A stretch of 64,000 nucleotides of DNA, taken from positions 372,001 to 436,000 of the forward strand of contig CAVVFL010000011.1 of assembly GCA_963747375.1 (NCBI GenBank). Direction: 5' to 3'. A program made the position numbers and the translations under genes. Below are positions 36,055 to 45,556 of this stretch, in pieces. Positions within the stretch are counted from its first letter, which is position 1, and each line of letters opens with the position of its first letter. This DNA is from Sva-07 sp963747375. GTDB lineage: Bacteria; Actinomycetota; Acidimicrobiia; Acidimicrobiales; Ilumatobacteraceae. The notes beneath the pieces were generated by a model. That model was not told where the DNA came from and made no database searches. It worked only from the letters and a program-made list of their open reading frames with translations.

Positions 36055-38454
36055 TCACCGACGCCGCAGGTCGACCCGTTGCACCGCGAATCGAACGGCA
36101 GCGGGGAGTTCGAGGATGCGGCCCTCGCCGGTCCATTCGCTGAAGCGGGAAGGCCCGACGCGTTGTTCGAGGTCGCTCACCACGTTGTCGAGGCGCTCGA
36201 TCTCCGGTCCGTAGCTGGGCCTCAGCGAGGCGCTCGAGGTCGCGGCCGCCACGACCACGGCACCGTGATCATCGCCGGCCATGACGAGCAACTCGACCAG
36301 ACCGCGAAGCGTGGTGACCGCGTGGACGTAGTTGCCGTGCCGGATGTGGTCGTGCAGGCATTCGGAGTACACGTCGAGCGCCATCGTCATGTTGCCCATC
36401 TGCGCGTGCTGGACCGCCAGCGACAAGTGGGCCACCGAGGTCACGAACGGGTTCCCCACCGTCCGTGCCAGCGCTATCGCGACGAGGAACGACTCGATCG
36501 CGCCGCTGTCCCCAACAGCACTGAGGGCTTCTCCCCTGCTGTAGACGAGCCAGGCCCGGGCGGACGGCGAGCAGGCCTCGATGTCGAGCCCGTCCAAGTG
36601 GGCGAGAGCAGCTGCCGGCTCCCCGCCGTACGTCAGTGCCAGAGCGGTGTCGACCGCGGCGATGGCCATCCAGTGCGGGTCGGCGAGTTCGACACTCGAC
36701 CGGTGGAGTTGCTCGGTGATCGACAACGCCTCGCCGAGATCACCCGAATAGAGCGCGACGTCGGCCAGGATCTCCAAGGCGGCAGCCCTGATCCGGACGT
36801 CACGGGACTGGAGTGTCGCGGCGATGCTCGCACGCGCCGCCTCGAGGTCACCGGCGTTCGCTTGGGCGCCCGCCAGCACGATCCTCGCCCCGTCCACCTC
36901 GGCGCCGGGATCGGCAAGCAGCACGATCCTGCTCCACTCGGCGGGTTCTCCCCAGAACGACGAGTAGGCGGCCAGATGCAGCGCGCCACACAACTCCGAC
37001 GCCAGCGTCGGCTCCTCGCGCTGCGCCCAGACGAAGGCCGATCGGAGTTCTGCGGCGACCGCGTCGAGCCGGACGCGTCCGGCGGCTTCGTTCGGCGTCC
37101 GGATCTCCACGTCGATCGCCCGCGCCACCTCGAGGAAGTGCTCGGCGTGGCGTCGCCGAACGTCGTGAGCCCGTTCGGTGTCGTCGAGCCAGGTCGCGGC
37201 GACGGCGCGCACGGTTACGAGCATGCGGAACCGGGTGTCCCGGCCGTCGTCGTCGACGACCAACAAGGATCGTTCCGCGAGCCCGGCGAGGTCGAACAAC
37301 GCTGCCGAACCATCACCGCCGATGACGGCGACCGCATCGTGTGCCGACACAGCACCGGAGAAGACGGAGAATTCCATGAACGTTCGGCGATGCAACGGAT
37401 CGAGCAGTTCCGCCGACCAGGTGACGAGCGAGTCGAGCGATCGGTGGCGGCGATCCGGTGACCGGTGCGTCATGTGTCGCACCGAAACCCCGGCGCCGAT
37501 CAGTGACTCGAGTTCGTCGAACGTCAGCGAGCCGAGCCGTGCGGCGGCCATCTCGATCGTGAGCGGAAGCCGATCGAGATGGGCGACCAACTCGAACACG
37601 CGGTCACGTCCGACGGCGTCGAGGTCCCACAGGGGCCGAACTGCGCACGCACGCTCGACGAACAACTCGAGTGCCTCGTCCGCGCCGAGCGGGCCGATCG
37701 CGACGAGCTGCTCGTCCCGGAGCCCGAGTCGCACCTGACTCGTCGCCAGGATCCGAATCCGGGGCGACGGAACGGCCATGAGTTGGTCGAGCAAGCCTGC
37801 GACCGTGTCGACGACGTGCTCACAGTTGTCGAGGAGCACGAGCACGTCGAGTTCGGCGATCGAACGGATGGTGAAGTCGGGCCGATCGACGTCGACCAGG
37901 ACATCGAGGGAGCGGGCGATCGCCGCAACGACGTGCTCGTCATGGTCGAGCGTCGACAGCTGAACGAGCCGCGTGCCGAGGCCGAATCCGGTCGCCACTT
38001 GGTGAGCGACGGAGCGAGCGAGTGTCGACTTCCCCACACCACCAGGCCCGGTCAGTGTGACGATCCGGGCGCGACCGAGTGCATCGAGCACCATTGCAGT
38101 CTCCGGCTCACGGCCGATCAAACCGACCGGAGCCGTCGGTGGAGCATCGGTCACTTCGGTATCCGCAACGAATCGGTACCCGCGTCCGCGAACATTCCTG
38201 ATGGTGTGCTGTTGGCGTCCATCGTCGCCGACGGCCCGGCGGATCTCCTTCACGCGCGTCGTCAGGTTCGCATCCGACACGAAGCGGTGGCCCCACACAC
38301 CGTCGAGCAGCTCGTTCTTGGTCAGCACGCGGTCACGGTGATCGATCAGGACGATCAGCAGGTCGAACGCCTGTGGCTCGAGATGGACGACACTCCCCGC
38401 CCGACGGACCTCGCGACGACCCACATCGACGTCGATGTCGCCGAACCGGATCAC
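36055..38454 (-). CDS. Large AfsR-like regulator: winged helix, ATPase and TPR-type repeats
   Basis: This intact 799-residue protein has an OmpR-type winged helix in residues 1-100 (LEPQAFDLLIVLIDHRDRVL and NVRGRGYRFV), then an NB-ARC-like ATPase with the Walker A GPGGVGKST near residue 138 and a Walker B VLVLLDNCEHV near 205, and about 400 residues of helical repeats rich in alanine and leucine. This layout matches LuxR/AfsR-type STAND regulators in actinobacteria, which use ATP-dependent oligomerisation to activate transcription. It stands alone with no obvious ligand gene nearby. Confidence 0.9.
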   Translation of the reverse strand: MIRFGDIDVDVGRREVRRAGSVVHLEPQAFDLLIVLIDHRDRVLTKNELLDGVWGHRFVSDANLTTRVKEIRRAVGDDGRQQHTIRNVRGRGYRFVADTEVTDAPPTAPVGLIGREPETAMVLDALGRARIVTLTGPGGVGKSTLARSVAHQVATGFGLGTRLVQLSTLDHDEHVVAAIARSLDVLVDVDRPDFTIRSIAELDVLVLLDNCEHVVDTVAGLLDQLMAVPSPRIRILATSQVRLGLRDEQLVAIGPLGADEALELFVERACAVRPLWDLDAVGRDRVFELVAHLDRLPLTIEMAAARLGSLTFDELESLIGAGVSVRHMTHRSPDRRHRSLDSLVTWSAELLDPLHRRTFMEFSVFSGAVSAHDAVAVIGGDGSAALFDLAGLAERSLLVVDDDGRDTRFRMLVTVRAVAATWLDDTERAHDVRRRHAEHFLEVARAIDVEIRTPNEAAGRVRLDAVAAELRSAFVWAQREEPTLASELCGALHLAAYSSFWGEPAEWSRIVLLADPGAEVDGARIVLAGAQANAGDLEAARASIAATLQSRDVRIRAAALEILADVALYSGDLGEALSITEQLHRSSVELADPHWMAIAAVDTALALTYGGEPAAALAHLDGLDIEACSPSARAWLVYSRGEALSAVGDSGAIESFLVAIALARTVGNPFVTSVAHLSLAVQHAQMGNMTMALDVYSECLHDHIRHGNYVHAVTTLRGLVELLVMAGDDHGAVVVAAATSSASLRPSYGPEIERLDNVVSDLEQRVGPSRFSEWTGEGRILELPAAVRFAVQRVDLRRR

Positions 38455-38505
38455 CAGCCGAGTCTTGCAGCTCGCCGATCGAACCGAATCCGCTTCCCGA
38501 CCGGA

Positions 38506-38901
38506 TCAGTCGGCGGAGGTGAGCGCGGCGAGCTGGCCGGTGTAGCTCGACATGTCGAAGTAGTCACGCCACAGGCTGATCAGCCCCTCCTCGGTGACCT
38601 CGAAGAACCCGGCTACGGGGAGTTCGAGCCAGCCGTCGCCGATCCGGAAGCGATCGAGTCGCTCGTTGATCACGACGTTGCCGACAACCACCTGCCGCGA
38701 GATCGGCCACTCGACCGCAGTCGCTGCGCCGAGGAAGGCGCCGAGCGTGGCCCGCACCGCATCTTTCCCCGAGATCGGCGTCACCGGAACATTCTCGTAC
38801 GACACGTCGTCGGCGAGCAGTGCGATGGCGGCGTCGATGTCCTTTGCCTCGATGGCTGCGATGAAGGCCGCCACCACGTCGTCGGGATTGTGCATGGTCA
38901 T
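38506..38901 (-). CDS. NTF2-like protein resembling limonene-1,2-epoxide hydrolase
   Basis: This 131-residue protein has the NTF2-like cone fold seen in the limonene-1,2-epoxide hydrolase family: DDVVAAFIAAIEAKDIDAAI at the N-terminus, and NERLDRFRIGDG with LISLWRDYFDMSSY, holding the Arg and two Asp residues that make up the catalytic D-R-D set. The family opens epoxides of terpenes and related lipids. The gene is 22 bases downstream of the LLM gene and probably shares its transcript, so a substrate with an oxidised and then epoxidised intermediate is plausible. Confidence 0.75.
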   Translation of the reverse strand: MTMHNPDDVVAAFIAAIEAKDIDAAIALLADDVSYENVPVTPISGKDAVRATLGAFLGAATAVEWPISRQVVVGNVVINERLDRFRIGDGWLELPVAGFFEVTEEGLISLWRDYFDMSSYTGQLAALTSAD

Positions 38902-38923
38902 CCTCTTCTCTCGGTGGAACGCG

Positions 38924-39832
38924 TCAGGCGAATGCGTCGAACAGCTCGGCGAACGCCTTGGCCTGGCCGCCCGACGTCGACGACGGGACGACGATCGGAG
39001 CGGTCACACCTGCATCGAACCACGCCTCGACTCCATCGCGGACCCGCCCGACGGGCCCGGACAACGTGCAGTCGTCGAGCCAGCGGTCGCTCATCGCGGC
39101 CAGCACCGCGTCGCCATCCTTCGCTGCGAGTGCGACCTGCACGGCCGACATCTCGGCCTCGTACCCCGCGTCGATCCAGTAGTTGCGATAGTTCGGCAAC
39201 GCCACGTAGCCCTGCAACGTCTTGCGGTTCCTCGCCCGTGCGGCGTCGATGTCGTCGTCGATCACGGTCGGGATCATGTTGCCGATCCAGAACCCGTCTG
39301 CACGGCGCGACTCGGGGACGAGCGACAGCGAATGGGCCATCCGGCTCCTCGACGCGTTCGCCCACACCGCACCGTCGCCGACCTCGACGGAGAGCTCGAC
39401 CATCTTGTCGCGCAGTGTTGCGAGAACCACCGGCGGGAGGCCGCCCATCGCCTCGCCGGCATCCCGCATCGTGGCGACGTACTCGCGCATGTCGCTCAGC
39501 GGTTTGCCGGTCTCGACACCCAGGCGCTTGATGACAGGGCCGTGGGTGACACCGACACCCAGGCGGAACCGGCCGTCGGCCATCTCGTGGAGGTAGCTCG
39601 CCGAGGTGGCGAGCGTCACCGGGTGCTGCAGGTAGATCGGTTGGATCGACGTGCCGAACTCGATCGTGGTGGTGGCGTGAGCGATCGAGAGGCACAGCCC
39701 CATCGCGTCGCCGAAGCTCGGGCAGTAGATCCCCGAGAAGCCTCGTCGCTCGATGTCCACGGCCAATTCGACCGTCTGCCGGCGACGTCCGGGTACTGCA
39801 GCAAGCGACACGGCGGGCAGTCGTTCGGTCAT
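38924..39832 (-). CDS. LLM-class F420-dependent oxidoreductase
   Basis: This 302-residue luciferase-like enzyme starts MTERLPAVSLAAVPGRRRQT and has RRGFSGIYCPSFGDAMG near residue 30, EFGTSIQPIYLQHPVTLATS near 60 and MADGRFRLGVGVTHGPVIK near 85-103. It is intact. It forms a probable operon with the NTF2-like protein downstream. The F420 link is by family; FMN use cannot be excluded. Confidence 0.88.
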   Translation of the reverse strand: MTERLPAVSLAAVPGRRRQTVELAVDIERRGFSGIYCPSFGDAMGLCLSIAHATTTIEFGTSIQPIYLQHPVTLATSASYLHEMADGRFRLGVGVTHGPVIKRLGVETGKPLSDMREYVATMRDAGEAMGGLPPVVLATLRDKMVELSVEVGDGAVWANASRSRMAHSLSLVPESRRADGFWIGNMIPTVIDDDIDAARARNRKTLQGYVALPNYRNYWIDAGYEAEMSAVQVALAAKDGDAVLAAMSDRWLDDCTLSGPVGRVRDGVEAWFDAGVTAPIVVPSSTSGGQAKAFAELFDAFA

Positions 39833-39881
39833 GCCCGAGAACCTACGCGGATCGGGCCACCGGATCCCGACCGGCGGTCCG

Positions 39882-40541
39882 TCACCGTGCGACGGGGTTG
39901 ATCCAAGTCAGCTCACCGAATCGCGCAAAGTCGCTGTCGGCGCTCACGATGTCCAGTCCGTGCTCGATGCACAGTGCAGCCAGGACCGCATCGGTGACGA
40001 GGCCGGCCCGGAGATCTCGATCGATGGTCAGTCGCCGCAGGACTTCGTGATGAGCAGGCCCGGGTTGTGGGATCCATGCCGTCGGCGCCGCGAGCCAACC
40101 GTCCACGATGTCCCACGCGTCGGCGGGTGACAGAGGGGTGAAGGACGCACGGGGGTTCGTCGCGATCCTCAGGAACGCGGTCAACGAGATCCAGGGCAGG
40201 GCGACGCGACGGGTCCCGTTCAGCGCCTCGGTCAGCCACGCGCCGGCGTCGTCGTGGAACTGACTCGACTCATCGACCGAGTACAGCAGGATGTTGGCGT
40301 CGACGAGCATCGAGCGCGTGTCGACGCCCTCGAGGACCTCGAGAGCGTCGGCGATGTTCGAGACATCGATCTTGAGTCCGAGTCGGCGGGTGCGAGGTAC
40401 GAACGGTTCGACCTGTTGCTGGTGCAGCATGCCCCGCCGGATCAGTTCGTTGACCGCCTCGCTGACACCGCGACGCTCCTCGGCTCGAAGCCGCTGCACT
40501 TCGGCGGCAGTGTCGTCATCGAGTTCGATGGTCGTGCGCAT
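39882..40541 (-). CDS. vapBC: Fused VapB-VapC: RHH antitoxin and PIN-domain toxin in one reading frame
   Basis: The first 75 residues from the ATG at 40541 form a ribbon-helix-helix antitoxin: MRTTIELDDDTAAEVQRLRA and VSEAVNELIRRGML. At residue 77 the PIN nuclease begins with MLVDANILLYSVDE and has the acidic residues of the family, ending with SADSDFARFGELTWINPVA. Normally the two are separate overlapping genes; here no stop codon separates them and the frame is continuous, giving a single 219-residue protein. It could be a natural self-inhibited fusion, a variant with a lost stop, or a joined pair through a missed base. The TTG at 40547 is an unlikely start. TAAAAT lies just upstream as a -10 box. 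Confidence 0.78.
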   Translation of the reverse strand: MRTTIELDDDTAAEVQRLRAEERRGVSEAVNELIRRGMLHQQQVEPFVPRTRRLGLKIDVSNIADALEVLEGVDTRSMLVDANILLYSVDESSQFHDDAGAWLTEALNGTRRVALPWISLTAFLRIATNPRASFTPLSPADAWDIVDGWLAAPTAWIPQPGPAHHEVLRRLTIDRDLRAGLVTDAVLAALCIEHGLDIVSADSDFARFGELTWINPVAR

Positions 40542-40569
40542 GCACAAATTTTAGCATGGAGATGCAACG

Positions 40570-40593
40570 CCTTCTGCATGTTGATGCAGAAGG
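40570..40593. promoter_or_regulatory. 10-bp inverted repeat upstream of vapBC, likely operator
   Basis: CCTTCTGCAT-GTTG-ATGCAGAAGG is a perfect dyad located 29 bases before the vapBC start, upstream of its TAAAAT -10 box. Extra TGCAT/ATGCA half-sites lie near 40537-40543 and 40562-40566. VapB-type antitoxins bind such inverted repeats for autoregulation. It also follows the stop of the peptidoglycan hydrolase, but lacks a T tract to act as a terminator. Confidence 0.6.
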
Positions 40594-40604
40594 CCGACCC
40601 TCGC

Positions 40605-41561
40605 TCAGGGGAGCGTGATTCGTTGCACGGCCATGATCCGGTCGCTCGACGGCAGCGAGCCGATGCTCACGGTGCGACCGACACCGACGGCGTGGACCCA
40701 TCGTTGCGAATCGAGGGCCACACCGACATGCGTGATCAGCGCCGGGTCGTTCACCGCTGACGTGAACACGAGGTCGCCCGGCGCGATCGCCTCCGTCGTC
40801 CAGTCGACAGATGTGCCCAGACGTGCCAGCGCCCGACTCTGGTGGGGCATCGACATGCCGATCTGGCGGTAACCCGCAACGACGAGTCCCGAGCAGTCGA
40901 ACGTCTCGGGGCCGGCGCTGAAGAACTGGTACGGCGTGCCGACTTGGGCGACCAGGTAGGTCAGCAGGGTGTCGAGCGAACCGGTCGCCGAACTCACTGC
41001 CGTCTGGGTCGTCGATGCGCCGGTCGAGGGCGACGCGGCAGCCGCAGGCGTCGTCGAGGGGCGAGGAGCCGGGATCGGCATCGTGGCGGGTGGGATCGTC
41101 AGGGTCTGGCCCGGCATGATCACGCTCGTGACCGTGATGCCGTTGGCCTTCACCAACGCGCCCAGCTTCACGCCGTTGCGCCAGGCGATTCCTGCGAGCG
41201 CATCACCGGCGACGACGGTGTAGGTCGTGCCGGTCGCGGCGACGACAGCGGTGCTGGACGATCCTGCGCCGGTGACCGCAACGGGGCTGGAAACGGTCGG
41301 GAGCGACGCTCCGGCCGGAATGATGAGCGTGTCGCCGGGATGGATCACCGTCGTGATGGTCATCGAGTTGGCCTGCAGCAGCGCCGACAAGCGCACGCCG
41401 TAGCGGTAGGCGATACCGGCAAGGCTGTCGCCACCGCTGACCGTGATCGTGGTGTCGGTCGTCGTCGTGGCAGGCGCTGCTTCGGCGATCGCACCGGTCG
41501 CCGGAACGGCAAGAGCGAGGGCGACACCGGTGGCGATGAGGATCCGTTTGGTTCGAGTCAC
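40605..41561 (-). CDS. Secreted LysM-NlpC/P60 peptidoglycan hydrolase
   Basis: This 318-residue protein has a signal peptide (MTRTKRILIATGVALALAVP, cleavage near AIAEAAPA), two LysM domains at about 40-85 and 110-155 (each with the GDxLxGIAxRxGV pattern), an alanine/proline/threonine linker, and a C-terminal NlpC/P60 domain with the catalytic cysteine in FDCSGLV and the histidine in THVGVALD. It is exported and bound to peptidoglycan, where it cleaves peptide cross-bridges during growth or division. It is intact and monocistronic. Confidence 0.93.
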   Translation of the reverse strand: MTRTKRILIATGVALALAVPATGAIAEAAPATTTTDTTITVSGGDSLAGIAYRYGVRLSALLQANSMTITTVIHPGDTLIIPAGASLPTVSSPVAVTGAGSSSTAVVAATGTTYTVVAGDALAGIAWRNGVKLGALVKANGITVTSVIMPGQTLTIPPATMPIPAPRPSTTPAAAASPSTGASTTQTAVSSATGSLDTLLTYLVAQVGTPYQFFSAGPETFDCSGLVVAGYRQIGMSMPHQSRALARLGTSVDWTTEAIAPGDLVFTSAVNDPALITHVGVALDSQRWVHAVGVGRTVSIGSLPSSDRIMAVQRITLP

Positions 41562-41623
41562 GGATGTCCATCGGTCGGTTCTTCATCGACCTTGACGAAA
41601 ACCTGACGATTTCTTGACGAGAG

Positions 41624-42187
41624 CTACAACGGTGGTCCGCCGAATTCGACGGCCGCAGACTCGACCACGGCCGCGACTCGACCAGGGCCGTCGTGCCACC
41701 GCCAGTACATGTTGGTGTGGGCGATGACCTTGTCGGCAGGGGGCGCTCCGTACTCGGAGAGATCTTCGGTCGTGTGGGCGTCGGACACCAGCGTCGTGTC
41801 GTAGCCGCGGACGAAGGCGCCATGCAGGGTCGAACGGATGCACGCATCGGTCTGGGCGCCGGCGACGATCACCCGTCCGACGCCACGCTCGGCCAGTTCC
41901 GACTCGAGCGTGGTGTCCTCGAACGAGTCGCCATAGCTCTTGTGCACGACGGGTTCGGCGTCGCTGGGGCTCAGTTCCGCAACGATCTGCCATCCCTCGG
42001 TGTCGCGGGCCAATTCGGCATCGGAGTGTTGCACCCAGATGACCGGAACGTGCTCGGCGCGCGCCTTGCCGACGAGGGTGGCGATGTTCGCCACCACCGC
42101 ATCACGGTCGTGCGCGTTGGCGACGACGTCGTTCTGGACATCGATCACCACCAGCGCGGTGTTCGGACGGTCGTGCAGGCTGGTCAT
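41624..42187 (-). CDS. Isochorismatase-family cysteine hydrolase
   Basis: This 187-residue protein starts MTSLHDRPNTALVVIDVQND, where the aspartate of VIDVQND is the first catalytic residue; the lysine lies in VVHKSYGDSF and the nucleophile cysteine in GAQTDACIRSTLHG. Such enzymes hydrolyse amides or cyclic N-carbamoyl groups. It has no signal peptide. The start follows a purine-rich GAGGAGGACTCGACG. It is divergent from the glutamine amidotransferase-like gene. Confidence 0.9.
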   Translation of the reverse strand: MTSLHDRPNTALVVIDVQNDVVANAHDRDAVVANIATLVGKARAEHVPVIWVQHSDAELARDTEGWQIVAELSPSDAEPVVHKSYGDSFEDTTLESELAERGVGRVIVAGAQTDACIRSTLHGAFVRGYDTTLVSDAHTTEDLSEYGAPPADKVIAHTNMYWRWHDGPGRVAAVVESAAVEFGGPPL

Positions 42188-42292
42188 CGTCGAGTCCTCC
42201 TCGTTCGGATTCCACGAAGATACGTCGCTCGGGTGCGGCGAGTTCGACCGGCGGGCCGAGTGAATCCGAGCGCCGCTAGGTTGGCCGCCGCG

Positions 42293-43000
42293 ATGATCCT
42301 CTACGTCGACTACGAGCACGCATCGACCTACCTGAAGCCGCGCGCCGACTGGCTGCTCGCGGCCAGGACGCGCATCTCCTACATGCTGCAGGACATCACC
42401 GGCCACCGATGCCTGCTCCAGCGGTACACCGACGTCGACGAGGGCATCATCGACGAATTGGGAATTGCCGCGGTCTTCATCAGCGGCAACGGTGCCGATG
42501 TCGACGCCTACGACCCGAAGGATCTCGATGGACTCGCCGGGATCATCCGGTCGGGTGCGACTCCGGTGTTCGGGTTCTGCGGCGGGTTTCAGCTGCTCGG
42601 CACCGCGCTCGGCGCCTCGCTCGAACGGATCGGTCGACTCGACGACAGCGACGTGGACACCCACCCGGAGTACCAACCGGGATGGCGCAAGGAGCTCGGC
42701 TACGAGCCCGTCGAACTGATCGGTGAGCATCCGCTGCTCGACGGTCTCGATCGTCGGCCGGTGTTCCGCCATGCGCACACCTGGGAGCTGAAGGACATGC
42801 CGGACGGGTTCGTCAATCTCGCCAGAACCGGCGTGACCGAACTGCAGTATCTGGTCCACGAATCCCTGCCACTCGCGGGGACGCAGTTCCATCCCGAGTA
42901 CTGGACCGACGAGCACCCCGCCGGGCGTCGGCTCATCGCCAACTTCTGCGACTGGGCAGGGGTCGGCCGGTCAGTCGGCAATGGCGCCGTACACGAGTGA
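42293..43000 (+). CDS. Class I glutamine amidotransferase-like protein
   Basis: This 235-residue protein has the cysteine nucleophile elbow GFCGGFQLLG near residue 97 and the histidine and glutamate in GTQFHPEYWTDEHP near 200, the catalytic triad of class I glutamine amidotransferases. The N-terminal MILYVDYEHASTYLKPRADW is unusual. No synthetase partner is adjacent, so it could be a gamma-glutamyl hydrolase or a stand-alone amidase. The C-terminus overlaps the convergent serine hydrolase gene by 30 bases. Confidence 0.83.
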   Translation: MILYVDYEHASTYLKPRADWLLAARTRISYMLQDITGHRCLLQRYTDVDEGIIDELGIAAVFISGNGADVDAYDPKDLDGLAGIIRSGATPVFGFCGGFQLLGTALGASLERIGRLDDSDVDTHPEYQPGWRKELGYEPVELIGEHPLLDGLDRRPVFRHAHTWELKDMPDGFVNLARTGVTELQYLVHESLPLAGTQFHPEYWTDEHPAGRRLIANFCDWAGVGRSVGNGAVHE

Positions 43001-44200
43001 GCGCAGCTGGCCGCGGAAGTCGTAGACGCCGCTGGGCAGCAGCTGCGTCATGAAGATGGCGTAGAGGTCTTCGGTCGGGTCGATCCAGAACGCGGTCGAC
43101 GCGGCACCACCCCACATGAAATCGCCGGCCGGTCCCACGCCCGCTGTCGCTGCGGGTCCGAGGCCCACCGCAACCTGCAGACCGAACCCGTTGCCGTCGA
43201 AGCCGACCTCGCCGTAGCCGCCGGGCGCCGCGAAGTCACGGAGCTGCCCGCCGCCCGGCAGATGGTTGGTCCGCATCAACTCGACGGTCGGACGGCCCAG
43301 GATCCGAGCGCCATCGAGCGTGCCACCTGCCGTCAGCGCCTGGCAGAAGCGGGCATAGTCGTCGAGCGATCCGACGAGGCCACCACCTCCGGACTGGAGC
43401 GCGGGGACGCGGCACAGGCGGTTGCGGCCGCGATCGTCGACGAGTCGAACCTCCCGGCGGGCCGTGCGCGCGTACAACGACGCGACCCGGTGTGCGTCGC
43501 TCTCCGGGACGTGGAACCCGGTGTCGACCATCCCGAGGGGATCGAAGATCGCGTGCTGCAGGTAGTCGCCGAACGGTTCGTCGGCGATCACCTCCACCAG
43601 GCGCGCACAGATGTCGGACGACCACGAGTAGAACCACTGCGTCCCGGGATGGAATCGGAGCGGCTCGGTCGCCAGGAGTCGGCTCAGGTCGGCCAGCGTC
43701 GCCGATGCATCGAGCGATCGGGCCTCGCCGTCGACCAGTCGTTCGAAGTCGAGGCGCGCCTCCTTGGGGCCGGGACCGATGCCCGTCATGTGCATGAGCG
43801 CGTCCTTGACGCTGATCGGGCGATCCGGCTCGACGAGCCCGAACGTGCCATCGCTCTGTCGAACACTCACCTTGACGTCGCGCCACTCGGGCAGGAACCG
43901 ACTGATCGGGTCGTTCAACTTCACACGGGCACGCTCGATCAGCGAGAGCAGTGCGACACCCGTGACCGGCTTGCTCATCGAATACAAGCGCCAGATCGTC
44001 TGGTCGTGGAGCAGCTCACCGGTCTCGAGGTCCATCGTGCCCACGGTCGACCGATGGGCCAGGTGGCCCCGTCGTCCGACGGCGATCTGGTAGCCGGCGA
44101 TCTTGCCGGGCTCGACGTAGGCCGTTCGGAAGTGCTCGTCGATGCGGGCGAGACGTGCAGGGTCGAAGCCGGCCGCTTCGGGGTTCGGGGTCGTGTTCAT
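42971..44200 (-). CDS. Class C beta-lactamase-like serine hydrolase (EstB type)
   Basis: This 409-residue protein has the SxxK motif in LYSMSKPVTGVALL near residue 75 and the YxS element in FYSWSSDICARL near 190, and ends with a GDFMWGGAASTAFWID segment, typical of the EstB/beta-lactamase class C family. It has no signal peptide, so an intracellular esterase acting on short-chain esters is likely. It is a different subgroup from the serine hydrolase at 32583. Intact. Confidence 0.9.
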   Translation of the reverse strand: MNTTPNPEAAGFDPARLARIDEHFRTAYVEPGKIAGYQIAVGRRGHLAHRSTVGTMDLETGELLHDQTIWRLYSMSKPVTGVALLSLIERARVKLNDPISRFLPEWRDVKVSVRQSDGTFGLVEPDRPISVKDALMHMTGIGPGPKEARLDFERLVDGEARSLDASATLADLSRLLATEPLRFHPGTQWFYSWSSDICARLVEVIADEPFGDYLQHAIFDPLGMVDTGFHVPESDAHRVASLYARTARREVRLVDDRGRNRLCRVPALQSGGGGLVGSLDDYARFCQALTAGGTLDGARILGRPTVELMRTNHLPGGGQLRDFAAPGGYGEVGFDGNGFGLQVAVGLGPAATAGVGPAGDFMWGGAASTAFWIDPTEDLYAIFMTQLLPSGVYDFRGQLRSLVYGAIAD

Positions 44201-44290
44201 GGCGAGCTCCTCCGTGGTCCGACCGCCAACCGCGTCGCAACCTGTCGTCGTTCGCCGCGACGGTAGCCCTCACCGACTTCCTCGGCCGTC

Positions 44291-45556
44291 CCGGACAACT
44301 CTGTGACACCCCCTGCGTACTGTGCAACGTATGGATTCCGCCGCGGTTGCCGAACGTGTGGAGCGCATCGTTGCGGTGCGCGATGACGTGTCGGCGTCGG
44401 ATGATCTGATCGAGTCGGGTCTGGTCGCGGTGCGCGAGGTGCAGGCGTGGGCCGACGCGCAACATGCGGTGTTGGTGGCGAAGTTGTCGTCGGACGGGTT
44501 CGCAGAGGCGCGTGTGGCGAATGCTGCGAAGTCATCGATCGGCGCCGCCGTGAAGTCGACGCGACGAGCGGCGACGTTGGCGGCGACGCCAAGACTCGCC
44601 GAGGTGTTGGGCGACGGTCAGACCACCGCTGGTCATGTTGATGCGCTCACGCGGGCTGCGTCACAGCTTCCGGTGGCGCAGCGTGGCGAGTTGTTCGAAC
44701 GCGTCGACGCGTTGGCGGCGGTGGCTGCCGCGTCGACGGTGGAGCAGTTCGCTCGTCGGGTGGCAGTGGAAGCCAGACGGATCCAGGCCGACGACGGCTT
44801 GGATCGGTTGGAGCGGCAGCGTCGCAGTGTGCGGGCGTCGTCGTGGGTCGATGGCGAGGGGATGTGGAACCTGCGCGGGTAGTTCGATCCGGTCACCGGG
44901 GTACGCCTCGTCGGCGAAGTTCGCCGCCACGGTCGAGGCGATGTTCGCCGAGAAGGTGCCAGAGGGGTGTCCGGATGATCCGGTCGAGAAACAGAAGTTC
45001 CTGACCGGCCATGCGCTGATCGCACTGATCGACGGCACCGCCGGGGTGGCCCGGTCGGGACGAGCCGAGTACGTGGTCGTGATCGACGCCGACGCCGATC
45101 CTGCTGTCGACGGTGCCGGGTCCGGTCGCCGAGTGGCCGATCCCCGTCGAGATCCCTGCCCGAGTGCTCGCCGAGCTCGCGGGTGACGGCGACGTCCATG
45201 GGGTCGTGGTACGTAACGGTGTCGTGTTGTACGCGCCGGGCGAGCTGAACCTGGGACGCAACACCCGCCTCGCGAACCGGGCGCAGCGACGGGCGCTGCG
45301 TGGCCTGTATCGGGGGTGTGCGATCCCCGGTTGCACGGTCGGTTACGACCGTTGCAAGTTGCATCACATCATCTGGTGGCGCCACGGCGGAGTCACCGAT
45401 CTGGACAATCTGATCCCGATCTGTGCCAAACATCACGCCAAGGTCCACCACGACGGCTGGATCATCGAACTCGGACCCCACCGCGAACTCACCCTCCGAC
45501 TCCCCGACGGCTCGATCCACAACACCGGACCACCAAGCCGACGCACCGCCGCCTGA
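44291..45556 (+). repeat. Direct repeat, left copy (HNH gene plus 40 bases upstream)
   Basis: The sequence from 44291 to 45556, including CTGTGACA and the CCCTGCGTACTGTGCAACGT leader, recurs at 60051-61318 with roughly 90 percent or higher identity by eye. Similarity stops at the HNH gene's TGA. The two direct copies enclose about 14.5 kb. Confidence 0.85.
44331..45556 (+). pseudogene. DUF222/13E12-type HNH endonuclease, copy 1, broken by an amber codon and frameshifts
   Basis: The protein starts MDSAAVAERVERIVAVRDDV, the DUF222 N-terminal region, and ends with an HNH domain: CAIPGCTVGYDRCKLHHIIW followed by GGVTDLDNLIPICAKHHAKV. A TAG at about 44880 interrupts NLRG-FDPVTG, where copy 2 has TTG, and frame breaks near 44900 and 45110 follow. 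These proteins, named 13E12 in mycobacteria, are multi-copy and linked to repeats; their targets are unknown. The amber codon makes this copy likelier to be dead than the second copy at 60091. Confidence 0.8.

Noticed and set aside
40570..40593. Dyad as terminator of the peptidoglycan hydrolase gene
   Set aside because: No T tract follows on the minus strand and extra TGCAT half-sites point to a vapBC operator.
44878..44884. TAG in the HNH gene as pyrrolysine or a recoded codon
   Set aside because: The second copy has TTG (Leu) at this place and frameshifts follow, so a simple nonsense mutation is more likely.
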